Shown piece by piece: positions 50,515 through 60,436 of a stretch of 64,000 nt of DNA. How positions within the stretch are numbered: the first letter of the stretch is position 1; each line of letters starts with the position of its first letter. The notes beneath the pieces were generated by a model, which saw only the letters and a program-made list of their open reading frames with translations, ran no database searches and was not told the origin of the DNA. Source of the DNA: Nocardioides sp. YR527 (GTDB lineage: Bacteria > Actinomycetota > Actinomycetes > Propionibacteriales > Nocardioidaceae); assembly GCF_900101045.1 (NCBI RefSeq), contig NZ_FNFN01000001.1:248001-312000 (forward strand), read 5' to 3'. The translations under genes and the position numbers were made by a program.

Positions 50515-51669
50515 TCACGCCCAGGGGTCGACGAGGATCTTCGCGTGTGTCTCCGGGTCGGCCAGATCCGAGAAGGCCTGGGCGACGCCGTCGAGCCCGA
50601 CGGTGCCGGTGTGCAGCGGGGAGGGGTCGACCTTCCCGCCGGCGATCAGCTCCAGCGTGCGCGCGAACTCGGCAGGGTCGTAGCCGAAGACGAACCGCAG
50701 GTCGATCTCCTTGTGGATCGCGATCGCGGGCCGGATCGTGTCCGGCTCCATGCACACCCCGACCACCACGACACGCGTGTGCAGCGGCGCCGCGGTCATG
50801 ATCTGCTCCAGCATCCCGGGCACACCGACGCACTCAAAGACGACCGGACCCGTCGGCGACTGCCCCAGGCGGTCGGCGTTGAGCAGCACGGTCTCCCAGG
50901 GGAGCAGCGGGATGCGGCGTACGACCTGCATGGCGTCGATCCCGAAGCCGAGGTATTCGGTCAGCGAGCTCACCGGACCACGCTGCTTGTAGGCGTCCCA
51001 GGGAGAGGACTCGCGCGGGTCGACGACCACGTCGGCGCCGCACTTCACCGCCAGCGCGCGGCGCGCGGGGGAGAGGTCGGAGGCGACCACCGTCTTCACC
51101 CCCTGCGCCTTGAGCATGAGGATGACGGCCAGCCCGATCGGGCCGCAGCCGATGACCACGGCGGGGCGCCGTGCGGAGACGGCCCCGCGGCGTACGGCGT
51201 GGAAGGCGACGGCCAGGGGCTCGGTGAACACGGCCTGGTCGGGCGAGACGCTGTCGGGCACCGGGAAGGTGAAGGCCTCCTGGACGACGCAGTACTCCGC
51301 GAATCCGCCGGGGGAGTCGACGTCGAAGCCGACCATGTGGACCGCGCCGTCCGTACGCAGCACCGGCAGCGCCGTCACCGACGTGCCCGGCTCCCAGCGG
51401 CCGCGGGTCTCCGGGCCGTAGGCGACGACGGAGCCCAGGATCTCGTGTCCGAGCACGATCTCCTGCTCGGGCTTCATCGCGGTGGTGTAGCCGAGCTCGG
51501 TGACGACCTCGTTGAGCTCGTCGGCGTGCTCGCGGACGTGCAGGTCCGAGCCGCAGATCCCGGTGCGCAGCACCTTGATCAGCAGCTGTCCCGGCCCGGG
51601 CTCGGGACGCGGGACCGACCGCACCGAGAGCTCGCCGTTGTGGACCACGGTTGCGCGCATCTGGTTCAT
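50515..51669 (-). CDS. Zinc-binding alcohol dehydrogenase family protein
   Basis: 384 residues of the medium-chain dehydrogenase family. GICGSDLH near 37-44 has the catalytic zinc Cys39 and GHE near 74-76 the next ligands; GCGPIGLAVILML near 173-185 binds NAD(P). The four-Cys structural zinc lobe is missing, which is unusual for threonine/sorbitol dehydrogenase-like members. The substrate is unknown. The start could be ATG 51669 or ATG 51660. Confidence 0.87.
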   Translation of the reverse strand: MNQMRATVVHNGELSVRSVPRPEPGPGQLLIKVLRTGICGSDLHVREHADELNEVVTELGYTTAMKPEQEIVLGHEILGSVVAYGPETRGRWEPGTSVTALPVLRTDGAVHMVGFDVDSPGGFAEYCVVQEAFTFPVPDSVSPDQAVFTEPLAVAFHAVRRGAVSARRPAVVIGCGPIGLAVILMLKAQGVKTVVASDLSPARRALAVKCGADVVVDPRESSPWDAYKQRGPVSSLTEYLGFGIDAMQVVRRIPLLPWETVLLNADRLGQSPTGPVVFECVGVPGMLEQIMTAAPLHTRVVVVGVCMEPDTIRPAIAIHKEIDLRFVFGYDPAEFARTLELIAGGKVDPSPLHTGTVGLDGVAQAFSDLADPETHAKILVDPWA

Positions 51670-51696
51670 CGGCGCCGACGCTACCTCACCGCGTCC

Positions 51697-52707
51697 TCAC
51701 CCGGTCGGCAGTGATCCGGCGGAGGCGATCCGGTGCAGGTGGGCGGTGAACGAGTGCTGGTGGTCGACCCGCGGCAGCCGCAGTGCGGCGCCGGTGACCA
51801 GGTGCAGGGTGACGTCGATGCGCGGGTTGGCCCTGCGCTCGTCGACGACGCCGGTGTCGACGCTGGTCACGTCCTCCCAGAGGATGACATCGGTGTGCCG
51901 GGCATACTCCAGGACCAGTCCACCCTCGTAGAGCCCGATGTCCACCGCCAGCGGGCGCTGCAGCCCGAGCCAGGTCAGCCGGAACCCCAGGATCAGCCCG
52001 GTGAGGGCAACCAGACCCCCGGCCAGCACGAGCACCATCGGCAGATGCGGCCGCGTGGCGATCCAGGCGCCGACCGCGATGAGCGCCGGGCCGAGGACCA
52101 GACCGACGGGCGCCAGCCACGCCCGTCCGTGCGCCGGGTGGGTGCTCAGCCGGATGCCGAGGTCTTCGCTGAGCGTCTCCTCGCCCGGCGTACGCAGCCA
52201 CGTCCGCCGCCTCGGCAGGACCACCAGCCCGAGCACCGTGAGCGCGATCCCGCCCCAGAGCACCGGGTCGCGGCCCATCCCGATGATGCGGGCCGGCCAC
52301 GGGTTGATCGCATGCTCGCCGTAGGCGTCGGAGTCGACCACCCACATCCGGAAGGTCGCCTTCGAGGGGTCGGGGTCGCGGCCGATGTCGCGCAGCGTGC
52401 CATGGATGCTCCCGGTGACCTGCTCGCCGTCGGCGCGCCACCTCCCCTGGCAGGAGGTGATCTCGCCGGTGCCGCCGTCGAACTCGCACCGCTCCACCAC
52501 GCTCACCTCCGCCCACTGCCCGCTGTTCCAGCGGTCGGCGGCCTGCTGCCCGACCACGGTGGCCGGGAACAGCATCGCCAGCGTGCCGAGGCCCAGGGTG
52601 ATCAGGACGGTCGCCACCGACGTACGTCGTTGTAGCCGGAGGACCCGGCGGGATGGGTCGATGAGACGGGACTTGGGGCCGGTGGTGGGGAGCACGAGGC
52701 CTTTCAC
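51697..52707 (-). CDS. Membrane protein with PH-like C-terminal domain
   Basis: 336 residues. Four TM spans lie at about 30-52, 148-166, 195-215 and 220-245. Between the first and second is a soluble domain containing VVERCEFDGGTG and two Cys that could pair. The C-terminal 80 residues (VILWEDVTSVDTG, then IDVTLHLVTGAALRL) look like a PH-type fold as in bacterial membrane PH proteins. I cannot name a family. The start is uncertain: GTG 52707 or GTG 52695; the upstream frame to 52887 is not supported. Confidence 0.65.
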   Translation of the reverse strand: MKGLVLPTTGPKSRLIDPSRRVLRLQRRTSVATVLITLGLGTLAMLFPATVVGQQAADRWNSGQWAEVSVVERCEFDGGTGEITSCQGRWRADGEQVTGSIHGTLRDIGRDPDPSKATFRMWVVDSDAYGEHAINPWPARIIGMGRDPVLWGGIALTVLGLVVLPRRRTWLRTPGEETLSEDLGIRLSTHPAHGRAWLAPVGLVLGPALIAVGAWIATRPHLPMVLVLAGGLVALTGLILGFRLTWLGLQRPLAVDIGLYEGGLVLEYARHTDVILWEDVTSVDTGVVDERRANPRIDVTLHLVTGAALRLPRVDHQHSFTAHLHRIASAGSLPTG

Positions 52708-52914
52708 ATCAGAGACTGGCAGGGACGTCGATCGAGGCTCGGAAGTGTAGCCGTATGCCCCCACGGGTTGGCGCAGCCGAGTCGGAGCCGGCCGTCTCGC
52801 GACCGTGCCTGACACGGGGTTCACCCATTCGCAGTACGCCGCCGGCGACGGATACGATCGGAACGCCGCGCGAAGATCGCGGTCCACACATCACTGGAAC
52901 CCACAGGAGCATCC

Positions 52915-54903
52915 GTGTCCGAGATCAAGATCGCCGTACTCACCCCCGACGGGCGCGAGGAACGGGCGGTCACTACGGGCACGAAGGCGTGGGAGCTCTT
53001 CGCGGACAACCCCGACGTGATCGCGGCCAGGGTGGGTGAGGACCTCAAGGACCTCTCCTACGAGCTCGTCGACGGCGACGCCGTCGAGGGTGTCCTGATC
53101 GACTCCAAGGACGGCCACGACATCCTGCGCCACTCGACCGCGCACGTGATGGCGCAGGCGGTGCAGGAGCTCTTCCCGGAGGCCAAGCTCGGCATCGGCC
53201 CGCCGATCACCGACGGCTTCTACTACGACTTCGACGTCGAGACCCCGTTCCACCCGGAGGACCTGGTCAAGATCGAGTCCCGGATGAAGAAGATCATCAA
53301 GGCCAACCAGAAGTTCTCCCGCCGGGTCACCACCGACGAGGACGCCCGCGTCGAGCTGGCCGAGGAGCCCTACAAGCTCGAGCTGATCGGCCTCAAGGGC
53401 TCGGCCGCCGACGCCGCCGAAGGCGCCAGCGCCGAGGTCGGCGGCGGCGAGCTGACCATCTACGACAACCTCGACCGCAACGGCGAGATCGCCTGGAAGG
53501 ACCTCTGCCGCGGCCCGCACCTGCCCACCACCAAGCGGATCCCGGCCTTCAAGCTGATGCGCAGCGCCGCGGCGTACTGGCGAGGCGACGAGAAGAACAA
53601 GCAGCTCCAGCGCATCTACGGCACCGCCTGGGAGTCCAAGGAGGCGCTCGAGGCCCACCTGACCCGGATCGAGGAGGCCGAGCGCCGCGACCACCGCAAG
53701 CTCGGCCGCGAGCTCGACCTGTTCTCCTTCCCCGACGAGATCGGTTCCGGCCTCCCGGTCTTCCACCCCAAGGGCGGGATCATCAAGCGCGAGATGGAGG
53801 ACTACGTACGCGCCAAGCACATCGAGCACGGCTTCGAGTACGTCGGCACCCCTCACATCGCGCGTGAGCAGCTCTTCCACACCTCGGGCCACCTGCCCTA
53901 CTACGGCGACGGCATGTTCCCGGCGCTGGACGTGGACGGTCAGGACTACCGCCTCAAGGCGATGAACTGCCCGATGCACAACCTGATCTTCCGTTCGCGC
54001 GGACGGTCCTACCGCGAGCTGCCGCTGCGCCTGTTCGAGTTCGGCTCGGTCTACCGCAACGAGAAGTCGGGCGTCATCCACGGGCTCACCCGCGTGCGTG
54101 GCTTCGCCCAGGACGACTCCCACTCCTACTGCACCAAGGAGCAGGCACCGGCCGAGGTCAAGCACCTGCTCGACTTCATGCTGACCGTGCTCAAGGACTT
54201 CGGTCTCGACGACTTCTACCTCGAGATGTCGACCCGCGACGACTCCAACAAGGACAAGTTCGTCGGCAGCGACGAGGACTGGGCCGAGGCAACGAAGATT
54301 CTCGAGGACGTCGCCTCCGAGACCGGTCTCGACCTCGTGCCCGACCCGGGCGGCGCGGCCTTCTACGGACCGAAGATCTCCGTCCAGGCCAAGGACGCGA
54401 TCGGCCGGACCTGGCAGATGGGCACGGTGCAGTACGACTTCAACCAGCCGGCCGCGGACCGGTTCAACCTGGAGTACCAGGCCGCCGACGGCACCCGCCA
54501 GCAGCCGGTGATGATCCACTCGGCGAAGTTCGGTTCGATCGAGCGGTTCCTGGGTGTGCTGGTCGAGCACTACGCCGGCGCCATGCCGCCGTGGCTGGCC
54601 CCGGTCCAGGTGGAGATGATCCCGGTCGCGGATGCGTTCAACGACTACGTCTACGACGTCGCCGGCAAGCTGAAGAAGGCAGGCGTACGCGTCGAGGTGG
54701 ACGAGTCGAGCGACCGCTTCCAGAAGAAGATCCGCAACGCCCAGCTCCAGAAGATCCCGTTCATGCTGATCGCCGGAGGCGAGGACGTCGAGAAGGGCGC
54801 GGTCAGCTTCCGCTACCGCGACGGCCACCAGGAGAACGGCATCCCGGTCGAGGAGGCCATCGAGCGGATCGTCGCCGCCGTGGAGTCGCACGAGCAGGTC
54901 TGA
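52915..54903 (+). CDS. thrS: Threonyl-tRNA synthetase
   Basis: 662 residues with the full domain set: TGS (1-65), editing domain with [11 protein letters not shown] near 64-74, class II catalytic core (MNCPMHN with zinc Cys near 348, motif 2 [20 protein letters not shown], zinc His) and the anticodon-binding domain (540-662). It charges tRNA-Thr. GTG 52915 follows AGGAGC. A hairpin at 54907 ends the gene. Confidence 0.97.
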   Translation: MSEIKIAVLTPDGREERAVTTGTKAWELFADNPDVIAARVGEDLKDLSYELVDGDAVEGVLIDSKDGHDILRHSTAHVMAQAVQELFPEAKLGIGPPITDGFYYDFDVETPFHPEDLVKIESRMKKIIKANQKFSRRVTTDEDARVELAEEPYKLELIGLKGSAADAAEGASAEVGGGELTIYDNLDRNGEIAWKDLCRGPHLPTTKRIPAFKLMRSAAAYWRGDEKNKQLQRIYGTAWESKEALEAHLTRIEEAERRDHRKLGRELDLFSFPDEIGSGLPVFHPKGGIIKREMEDYVRAKHIEHGFEYVGTPHIAREQLFHTSGHLPYYGDGMFPALDVDGQDYRLKAMNCPMHNLIFRSRGRSYRELPLRLFEFGSVYRNEKSGVIHGLTRVRGFAQDDSHSYCTKEQAPAEVKHLLDFMLTVLKDFGLDDFYLEMSTRDDSNKDKFVGSDEDWAEATKILEDVASETGLDLVPDPGGAAFYGPKISVQAKDAIGRTWQMGTVQYDFNQPAADRFNLEYQAADGTRQQPVMIHSAKFGSIERFLGVLVEHYAGAMPPWLAPVQVEMIPVADAFNDYVYDVAGKLKKAGVRVEVDESSDRFQKKIRNAQLQKIPFMLIAGGEDVEKGAVSFRYRDGHQENGIPVEEAIERIVAAVESHEQV

Positions 54904-54906
54904 GCC

Positions 54907-54937
54907 TGTGACCCTGCGAGGAACGAGCAGGGTCACA
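54907..54937 (+). terminator. Hairpin terminator after thrS
   Basis: TGTGACCCTGC (54907-54917) pairs perfectly with GCAGGGTCACA (54927-54937) around a 9-base loop, 3 bases after the thrS stop. There is no U-tract. Confidence 0.55.
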
Positions 54938-55023
54938 ACGCGAAGAGATCGAGCGAGCCCCGCTTCCGCGAGCTTGCGAGCGGGAGCGACGGGCGGGTCG
55001 AGATCCGGCCTCCGTGATCGTCC

Positions 55024-55059
55024 AGCGCCCCGTCCCCAAGTTGGGGACGGGGCGCTTTC
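55024..55059 (+). terminator. Strong hairpin with short T tract
   Basis: AGCGCCCCGTCCCC (55024-55037) pairs with GGGGACGGGGCGCT (55043-55056) in a perfect 14-bp stem with a 5-base loop, followed by TTTCG. It fits a rho-independent terminator, second in line after thrS. Confidence 0.75.
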
Positions 55060-55184
55060 GTACGCCCCGAAGATACACGCGACACGAAGTCGCGCGTACT
55101 CTTGTTATCGGGACGCGTGTCCGGGTAACGTGGGTCACGTCGTCAGCTCAACGTAGAACTCAGCGATGCAAAGGAGCGATCGTC
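55060..55184 (+). promoter_or_regulatory. Promoter region of the AurF-like gene
   Basis: CGGGAC at 55110-55115 and GTCCGG at 55119-55124 form an imperfect inverted repeat around GCG within a promoter-like stretch (ttgttatcgggacgcg). AAGGAGCGATCGTC precedes the ATG at 55185. A TetR gene two genes downstream may act here; this is inference. Confidence 0.35.
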
Positions 55185-56180
55185 ATGACCGCTGTTCAGG
55201 ATGAGAAGTCCGCTGGATACGTCCGCCAGGGCAAGCAGGCCTACCTCGACACGCTTCGTACGCTGTCGGAGGCCTCGGTGGAGGTGCACTTCGACCCGTT
55301 CAAGGACATCGACTGGGACTCCGACGAGCTCGCGGTGCTGCCCGACGACGAGCGCTGGATCCTCAACGACTCCGACGAGATCGGTGCCCACCCGTGGTAC
55401 AAGGCGCTGCCGAAGCAGCGCCAGATCGAGATCGGGATGTACCGCTGGGCCCAGGTCGCCAAGGTCGGCCTGCAGTTCGAGCAGCTGCTCATCGGCGGCG
55501 TCATGAACCACCTGGTCTGGTCGAAGAACAACAACCCGGAGTTCCGCTACGCGACCCACGAGGTCACCGAGGAGACCCACCACACCCAGATGTTCCAGGA
55601 GTTCGTCAACCGGGTGAACCCCGACGTGGCGGGCGCGCCGACCTACTTCAAGGTCCTGGTGCCCTTCATGGCCTCGGCGGGCGCGTTCTTCCCGGAGGCG
55701 TTCTTCACCGGCATCCTCGCCGGCGAGGAGCCGATCGACCACCTGCAGAAGGGTGCGATGCGCTCCGGCGGCAGCCACCCCGCGGCCAACCGGATCATGC
55801 AGATCCACATCGCCGAGGAGGCCCGCCACATCGGCTTCGCCCACCAGTACCTCGAGCAGCACGTGCCCGAGCTCGGCCGGGTGAAGAAGACGCTGCTGGC
55901 CTACCTCTTCCCGGTCATCATGCGCCTGCTCTGCGACGTGATCATGGTCCCGAGCAAGCAGGCCCGCCACGACATGGGCATCCCGGACGAGGTCGCCCGC
56001 GAGATCTGGTGGAAGTCGGAGGAGTCCGAGAAGCTGCTGCGTGACCTCTTCGGTGACGTACGCCTCCTGGCCGACAACCTCGGCATCCGCAAGGGTCCGG
56101 CCAAGCTGCTGTGGCGGCTGACCGGCATCGACGGTCGCGCCTCGCGCTACCGTGCCGAGCCGCGCGCGGCGTCGTACTGA
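55185..56180 (+). CDS. AurF-family diiron oxygenase
   Basis: 331 residues. Two diiron-binding motifs are visible: EVTEETHHTQMF near 124-135 (ExxHH) and IHIAEEARHIGF near 204-215 (EExxH). This family includes p-aminobenzoate N-oxygenase AurF and related diiron hydroxylases. The next gene, 35 bases downstream, encodes a ferredoxin-ferredoxin reductase fusion that may supply electrons. In actinobacteria similar enzymes are often annotated as diiron oxygenase of unknown substrate. Confidence 0.87.
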   Translation: MTAVQDEKSAGYVRQGKQAYLDTLRTLSEASVEVHFDPFKDIDWDSDELAVLPDDERWILNDSDEIGAHPWYKALPKQRQIEIGMYRWAQVAKVGLQFEQLLIGGVMNHLVWSKNNNPEFRYATHEVTEETHHTQMFQEFVNRVNPDVAGAPTYFKVLVPFMASAGAFFPEAFFTGILAGEEPIDHLQKGAMRSGGSHPAANRIMQIHIAEEARHIGFAHQYLEQHVPELGRVKKTLLAYLFPVIMRLLCDVIMVPSKQARHDMGIPDEVAREIWWKSEESEKLLRDLFGDVRLLADNLGIRKGPAKLLWRLTGIDGRASRYRAEPRAASY

Positions 56181-56215
56181 ACCCCTAGCCCGACGCCCCA
56201 GAACGGTAGTCACAA

Positions 56216-57898
56216 GTGCCTCACGTCGTCACCCAGTCGTGCTGTGCGGACGCCTCGTGCGTGGTCGCCTGCCCTGTCAACTGCATCCACCCCGCCCCGG
56301 GCGAGCCCGGCTTCGGCGAGGCCGAGATGCTCTACGTCGACGCCAAGAGCTGCGTCGACTGCGGAGCCTGCGTCACGGCCTGCCCGGCCGACGCCATCGT
56401 CCCGCACACGACCCTGAGCGCCGCGCAGGCGCCGTTCCTGGCGATCAACGCGGAGTACTTCGAGGTCTTCCCGCACTCCGACCGCACCCCGCTCGCCCTG
56501 GTCCACCCCCAGCGCCGGCTGACCCGCACCGGACCGTTCCGGGTCGCGGTGGTCGGCGCCGGGCCGGCGGGGATGTACGCCGCCGACGAGCTGCTCAAGC
56601 ACCCCGAGATCACCGTCGACGTCTTCGACCGGCTGCCGACGCCGTACGGCCTGGTCCGGGCCGGTGTCGCGCCCGACCACCAGAACACCAAGCAGGTCGA
56701 GAAGCTCTTCGCGCAGATCGAGTCGCAGCCGGGGTTCCGCTACTTCCTCGGCGTCGAGGTCGGCAAGGACGTCTCCCACGCCGAGCTGACCGCCCGCTAC
56801 GACGCGGTCGTCTACACCGTCGGCGCGGCGAGCGACCGGGCCCTCGGGATCGACGGCGACGACCTGCCCGGCTCGCTCAGTGCGACCGACTTCGTCGGCT
56901 GGTACAACGGCCATCCCGACAAGCAGGACCTGCCGGTCCACCTCGACTCCGACTCCCTCCAGTCGGGGCGGGTCGTCCTGGTCGGCAACGGCAACGTGGC
57001 GCTCGACTGCGCCCGGATCCTCGCCGAGGACCCCGAGCGGCTGGCCGGCACCGACATCGCCGAGGGTCCGCTGGCGGTCCTGCGTGACAGTGCGGTGCGG
57101 GAGGTCGTCGTCCTCGGGCGCAGGGGGCCCGAGGAGGCGGCCTTCACCGTGCCCGAGCTGGTCGGGCTGATGGGGCACACCGGGATCAACGTCGTCGTCG
57201 ACACGGGCGATCTGCCGCTCGAGGAGGCGCTCGCCGGTGGGGAGACGACCACCCGGTTGCTGCGTGAGCTCGCCGGCCGCGAGGTCGATCCGGAGCTGCG
57301 TACGATCGTGCTTCGCTTCCTCAGCTCGCCGGTGCGCGTGCTGGGTGAGGGCCGGGTCACCGGGGTCGAGGTCGGTCGCAACCGCCTCGAGCGCGGCGAG
57401 AACGGCGTCGTCCGGGCCGTCCCCACCGGCGAGACCGAGGTCCTCGAGACCGGGATGCTGCTGCGCGCGGTCGGCTACAAGGGTCTGCCCGTGGCCGATC
57501 TTCCCTACGACGCCACGACCGGCACCGTCCCCAACGAGCGCGGCCGGGTGCTCCCGGGCGTCTACGTCGCGGGCTGGGTCAAGCGCGGCCCCAACGGGTT
57601 CATCGGCACCAACAAGTCCGACGCCGAGGAGACGGTCGAGCAGGTGCTCGACGACTTCGACACGGACCGGATCCCGGCCCCGGTCGGAGACGCCGGCGAG
57701 ATCGCCGCGGTCGTACGCGGCCGCCAGCCCGCCATGGTCGACCTGGCCGGCTGGCAGGCGATCGACCGCGAGGAGAAGCGCCGCGGTGCCGAGTCCGGCC
57801 GTCCGCGGGTGAAGATCACCGATGTCGAGGAGATGCGGGCCATCGCCGCGAAGTCGCGGAAACCCCGATACGCTCTTGGACGTCGCAAGGAGCGCTGA
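56216..57898 (+). CDS. fprB: Ferredoxin-NADP+ reductase fused to ferredoxin (FprB-like)
   Basis: 560 residues. Residues 1-70 are a 2[4Fe-4S]/7Fe ferredoxin (CCADASCVVACPVNC near 9-23 and CVDCGACVTACP near 46-57). From 108 on is a glutathione-reductase-like ferredoxin-NADP reductase: FAD motif AVVGAGPAGMYAADELL near 111-127 and GNGNVALDCARIL near 259-271 for NADP. It transfers electrons from NADPH to redox partners, here likely the AurF-like oxygenase encoded upstream. GTG 56216 is the start. Confidence 0.95.
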   Translation: MPHVVTQSCCADASCVVACPVNCIHPAPGEPGFGEAEMLYVDAKSCVDCGACVTACPADAIVPHTTLSAAQAPFLAINAEYFEVFPHSDRTPLALVHPQRRLTRTGPFRVAVVGAGPAGMYAADELLKHPEITVDVFDRLPTPYGLVRAGVAPDHQNTKQVEKLFAQIESQPGFRYFLGVEVGKDVSHAELTARYDAVVYTVGAASDRALGIDGDDLPGSLSATDFVGWYNGHPDKQDLPVHLDSDSLQSGRVVLVGNGNVALDCARILAEDPERLAGTDIAEGPLAVLRDSAVREVVVLGRRGPEEAAFTVPELVGLMGHTGINVVVDTGDLPLEEALAGGETTTRLLRELAGREVDPELRTIVLRFLSSPVRVLGEGRVTGVEVGRNRLERGENGVVRAVPTGETEVLETGMLLRAVGYKGLPVADLPYDATTGTVPNERGRVLPGVYVAGWVKRGPNGFIGTNKSDAEETVEQVLDDFDTDRIPAPVGDAGEIAAVVRGRQPAMVDLAGWQAIDREEKRRGAESGRPRVKITDVEEMRAIAAKSRKPRYALGRRKER

Positions 57899-57939
57899 GA
57901 CGCTCTCGACAAACGTCACGGGAGCAGGGGGAGAAGCGG

Positions 57940-58647
57940 GTGGCCGGGGAGAAGCGTGATGGTCGGCAGGACCGGTGGAGCAAGCACAACGAGCAGCGCC
58001 GCCAGCAGATCATCGATGCCGCCATCGCGGTGATCGAGGCCGGTGAGCCGGGCGCCGACGTGCAGGTTCAGCAGATCGCCGTCAAGGCGGGGTTGTCCCG
58101 CACGGTCATCTACCGCCACTTCGAGGACCGCGCCGACCTCGACCGGGCCGTGCAGCAGGCGATCCTCGACGGGCTCTGGTCCGATCTGCTGCCGGGGATC
58201 ACCCTCGACGGCACGGTCCCGGAGATCATCGAGCGGATCATCGGCACCTACGTCCGCTGGGCACGGGCCCATCCGGCTCTCCACCTCGCCGCCGACCACG
58301 ACATCGACGGCGGTGACGACGGCCCCTTCCAACAGGGGATGGAGCAGCTCGCGGGCCGGATCTCGGCGATCGTCGGCACCGCCGTCATCGCTCTCGGGGG
58401 CAACCCCACCGAGGAGGAGGCCGAGGCGCTCGACCCGCTGATCTACGGCCTGGTCGGCGCCGTCTTCGGTGCCGTGCGCCGCTGGCTGACCCGCACCAGC
58501 GAGCGCCTGCCCGCCGAGACGCTGGAGCGGCTCACCGCCCAGTCGATCTGGTTCGTCATCGACGGTCACGCCCGTGGGTTCGGGATCGAGCTCGACCCCG
58601 ACCTTCCTCTGGAAGAACTCCTGTCCAAGGACATCCTCGCGGTATAG
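57940..58647 (+). CDS. TetR-family transcriptional regulator
   Basis: 235 residues with a basic N-terminal tail (RRQQIIDAAIAVIEAG) and HTH VQQIAVKAGLSRTVIYRHFEDRADLDRAV near 43-71. GTG 57940 follows GGGGGAGAAG. It is 41 bases downstream of the oxygenase/reductase pair on the same strand and may control it. The ligand is unknown. Confidence 0.88.
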   Translation: MAGEKRDGRQDRWSKHNEQRRQQIIDAAIAVIEAGEPGADVQVQQIAVKAGLSRTVIYRHFEDRADLDRAVQQAILDGLWSDLLPGITLDGTVPEIIERIIGTYVRWARAHPALHLAADHDIDGGDDGPFQQGMEQLAGRISAIVGTAVIALGGNPTEEEAEALDPLIYGLVGAVFGAVRRWLTRTSERLPAETLERLTAQSIWFVIDGHARGFGIELDPDLPLEELLSKDILAV

Positions 58648-58695
58648 CCTCCCGGTATCACCCGGCCGTACGGCCGTTCATTCCAGGAGATGACC

Positions 58696-59757
58696 ATGCC
58701 CCACATGCGCAGACTCTCGATCGCCGTCACCGCAGGCCTGGCGGCCACCGCCGGACTGGCCGTCCCGCTCAGTCCGGCCACCTCGGCCCCGGGCAGCGGC
58801 TCCTCCGAGGGCACCGCCCGTGTCTTCATGGTCAACCCGGTCCAGTCCAGCAACGACCAGGGCCTGACCGACCAGAAGGACGCCGCGAGCGCCGTCCCGG
58901 ACAGTGCCTACGCCCAGGTCCCGCTCACCCACCTGGATGGCTCGGGCTACCTCCGCGGTGACTACGCGGTCGTCGAGTCGAGCACCGGCACTCCCGCGCG
59001 CTCGGCCACCAACAGCTTCTCCTACGACCGCCACCAGGACCAGTTCGAGCAGGTCATGGGCTACTTCTGGGTCACCCGTGCGCAGACCTACCTGCACACC
59101 CTCGGCTTCGGCGAGACGCTCCCCGGCGTCCTGAACGAGCCGTTCTCGGTCAAGATCAACCAGTACGGCGGCGACAACTCCTACCAGACCGACAAGCCCT
59201 ACCGGATCCGGCTGGGCAAGGGCGGTGTCGACGACGCCGAGGACGCCGAGGTGATCGTCCACGAGTACGGCCACGCCGTCCACGCCAGCCAGGTGCCCGG
59301 CTACGGCAGCAGCCTGGACGCCGGCGCGATCGGGGAGTCGTTCGGCGACTATCTCGCCGTCACCGTCGGGCTCGACGCCGCCGCTGAGTTCGGCTGGCCG
59401 GTCGCCGCCGACCCGTCCTGCCCGATGGACTGGGACTCGACCTCCTACACCGACGCCCCGCACTGCATCCGCAGCTTCCACCTCGACCTGACCCTCGAGG
59501 ACCGCCGCAACCAGGTGCACTACGACGGCCAGATCTGGAGCCAGGCGCTGTGGGAGATCCGCGAGGGCTACCAGGACCTCGGCCTCACCACCCGCGACTG
59601 GGACACCACGCTGATCTACTCGCAGTTCTCCTACGCCGCCGACACCAGCTTCCAGGCCGCGGCCGCCGAGACGTACGCCGCAGCCGCGGCTCGCGACGGC
59701 CAGGCCGCCGCCGACCTCGTCCGCGACCGGTTCGCCGCCCGGGGGATCACGTTCTGA
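58696..59757 (+). CDS. Secreted zinc metalloprotease, fungalysin-like (M36)
   Basis: 353 residues. A Sec signal peptide of about 32 residues (MRRLSIAVTAGLAATAGLAV then ATSAPG) is followed by the metalloprotease domain with zinc motif HEYGH at 189-193 and the third ligand E214 in GESFGD. This is the arrangement of M36 fungalysins, but the large propeptide of that family is missing, so it may be a minimal version. ATG 58696 has AGGAG 6 bases upstream; ATG 58690 is too close. Confidence 0.85.
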   Translation: MPHMRRLSIAVTAGLAATAGLAVPLSPATSAPGSGSSEGTARVFMVNPVQSSNDQGLTDQKDAASAVPDSAYAQVPLTHLDGSGYLRGDYAVVESSTGTPARSATNSFSYDRHQDQFEQVMGYFWVTRAQTYLHTLGFGETLPGVLNEPFSVKINQYGGDNSYQTDKPYRIRLGKGGVDDAEDAEVIVHEYGHAVHASQVPGYGSSLDAGAIGESFGDYLAVTVGLDAAAEFGWPVAADPSCPMDWDSTSYTDAPHCIRSFHLDLTLEDRRNQVHYDGQIWSQALWEIREGYQDLGLTTRDWDTTLIYSQFSYAADTSFQAAAAETYAAAAARDGQAAADLVRDRFAARGITF

Positions 59758-59773
59758 CCCTCACCTCACTCCG

Positions 59774-60436
59774 CTAGGCCTCGCGCAGATAGGCGAGGAC
59801 GGCGGAGACGCGTCGGTCGGTGGTCGGGTCGAGCCGGAGCTTGGCGAAGATGTTGCCGACATGCTTGCGCACGGCGGCCTCGGAGACGAAGAGGGTGGTG
59901 GCGATGCTGCCGTTGGTACGGCCTTCGGCCATCAGGCCCAGGACCTCGCGCTCGCGCTCGGAGAGCACGTCGAGCGGACCGTCGGGCTGGTGCCGGTTGA
60001 GGAGGCCGCGTACGACCTGGGGGTCGACGACGGTCTCGCCGCCGGCCACCCGGTCCAGGCTGTCGAGGAAGTCCCGGACGTGGCCGACCCGGTCCTTGAG
60101 CAGGTAGCCGACGCCGCCGCCACCGGTGGTGTCGAGGAGCTCGGCGAGATAGGCGTCGGCGACGTAGGCCGAGAGCACCAGGACGGCCAGGTCGGGGTGC
60201 CGCCGGCGGAGCTCGGCGGCGGCGCGCAGCCCCTCGTCGGTGTGGGTCGGCGGCATCCGGATGTCGGTGATGACCACGTCGGGGCGGGTGTGGTCGGTGA
60301 AGGCGAGCAGGGCGTCCGCGTCCCCGACCGCGGCGATGACCTCGTGGCCTGCTCGCTCGAGGATGGCGAGGAGGCCCTCGCGCAGCAGCGCGGCGTCCTC
60401 GGCCAGGACGATCCTCAGGGGAGCGTGGTCGGGCAC
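59774..60436 (-). CDS. NarL/LuxR-type response regulator
   Basis: 220 residues. The receiver has IVLAEDAALLREGL and phospho-acceptor VVITDIRMPP near 54-63; the HTH is LSEREREVLGLMAEGRTNGSIATTL to AVRKHVGNIFAKL near 156-200. It overlaps the kinase gene by 22 bases, so they are translated together. It probably regulates the divergent MacB/FtsX-type exporter through the palindrome at 61721. Confidence 0.93.
   Translation of the reverse strand: MPDHAPLRIVLAEDAALLREGLLAILERAGHEVIAAVGDADALLAFTDHTRPDVVITDIRMPPTHTDEGLRAAAELRRRHPDLAVLVLSAYVADAYLAELLDTTGGGGVGYLLKDRVGHVRDFLDSLDRVAGGETVVDPQVVRGLLNRHQPDGPLDVLSEREREVLGLMAEGRTNGSIATTLFVSEAAVRKHVGNIFAKLRLDPTTDRRVSAVLAYLREA

Noticed and set aside
52891..54936. 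681-codon leftward ORF opposite thrS
   Set aside because: It is antisense to a complete threonyl-tRNA synthetase with all motifs.
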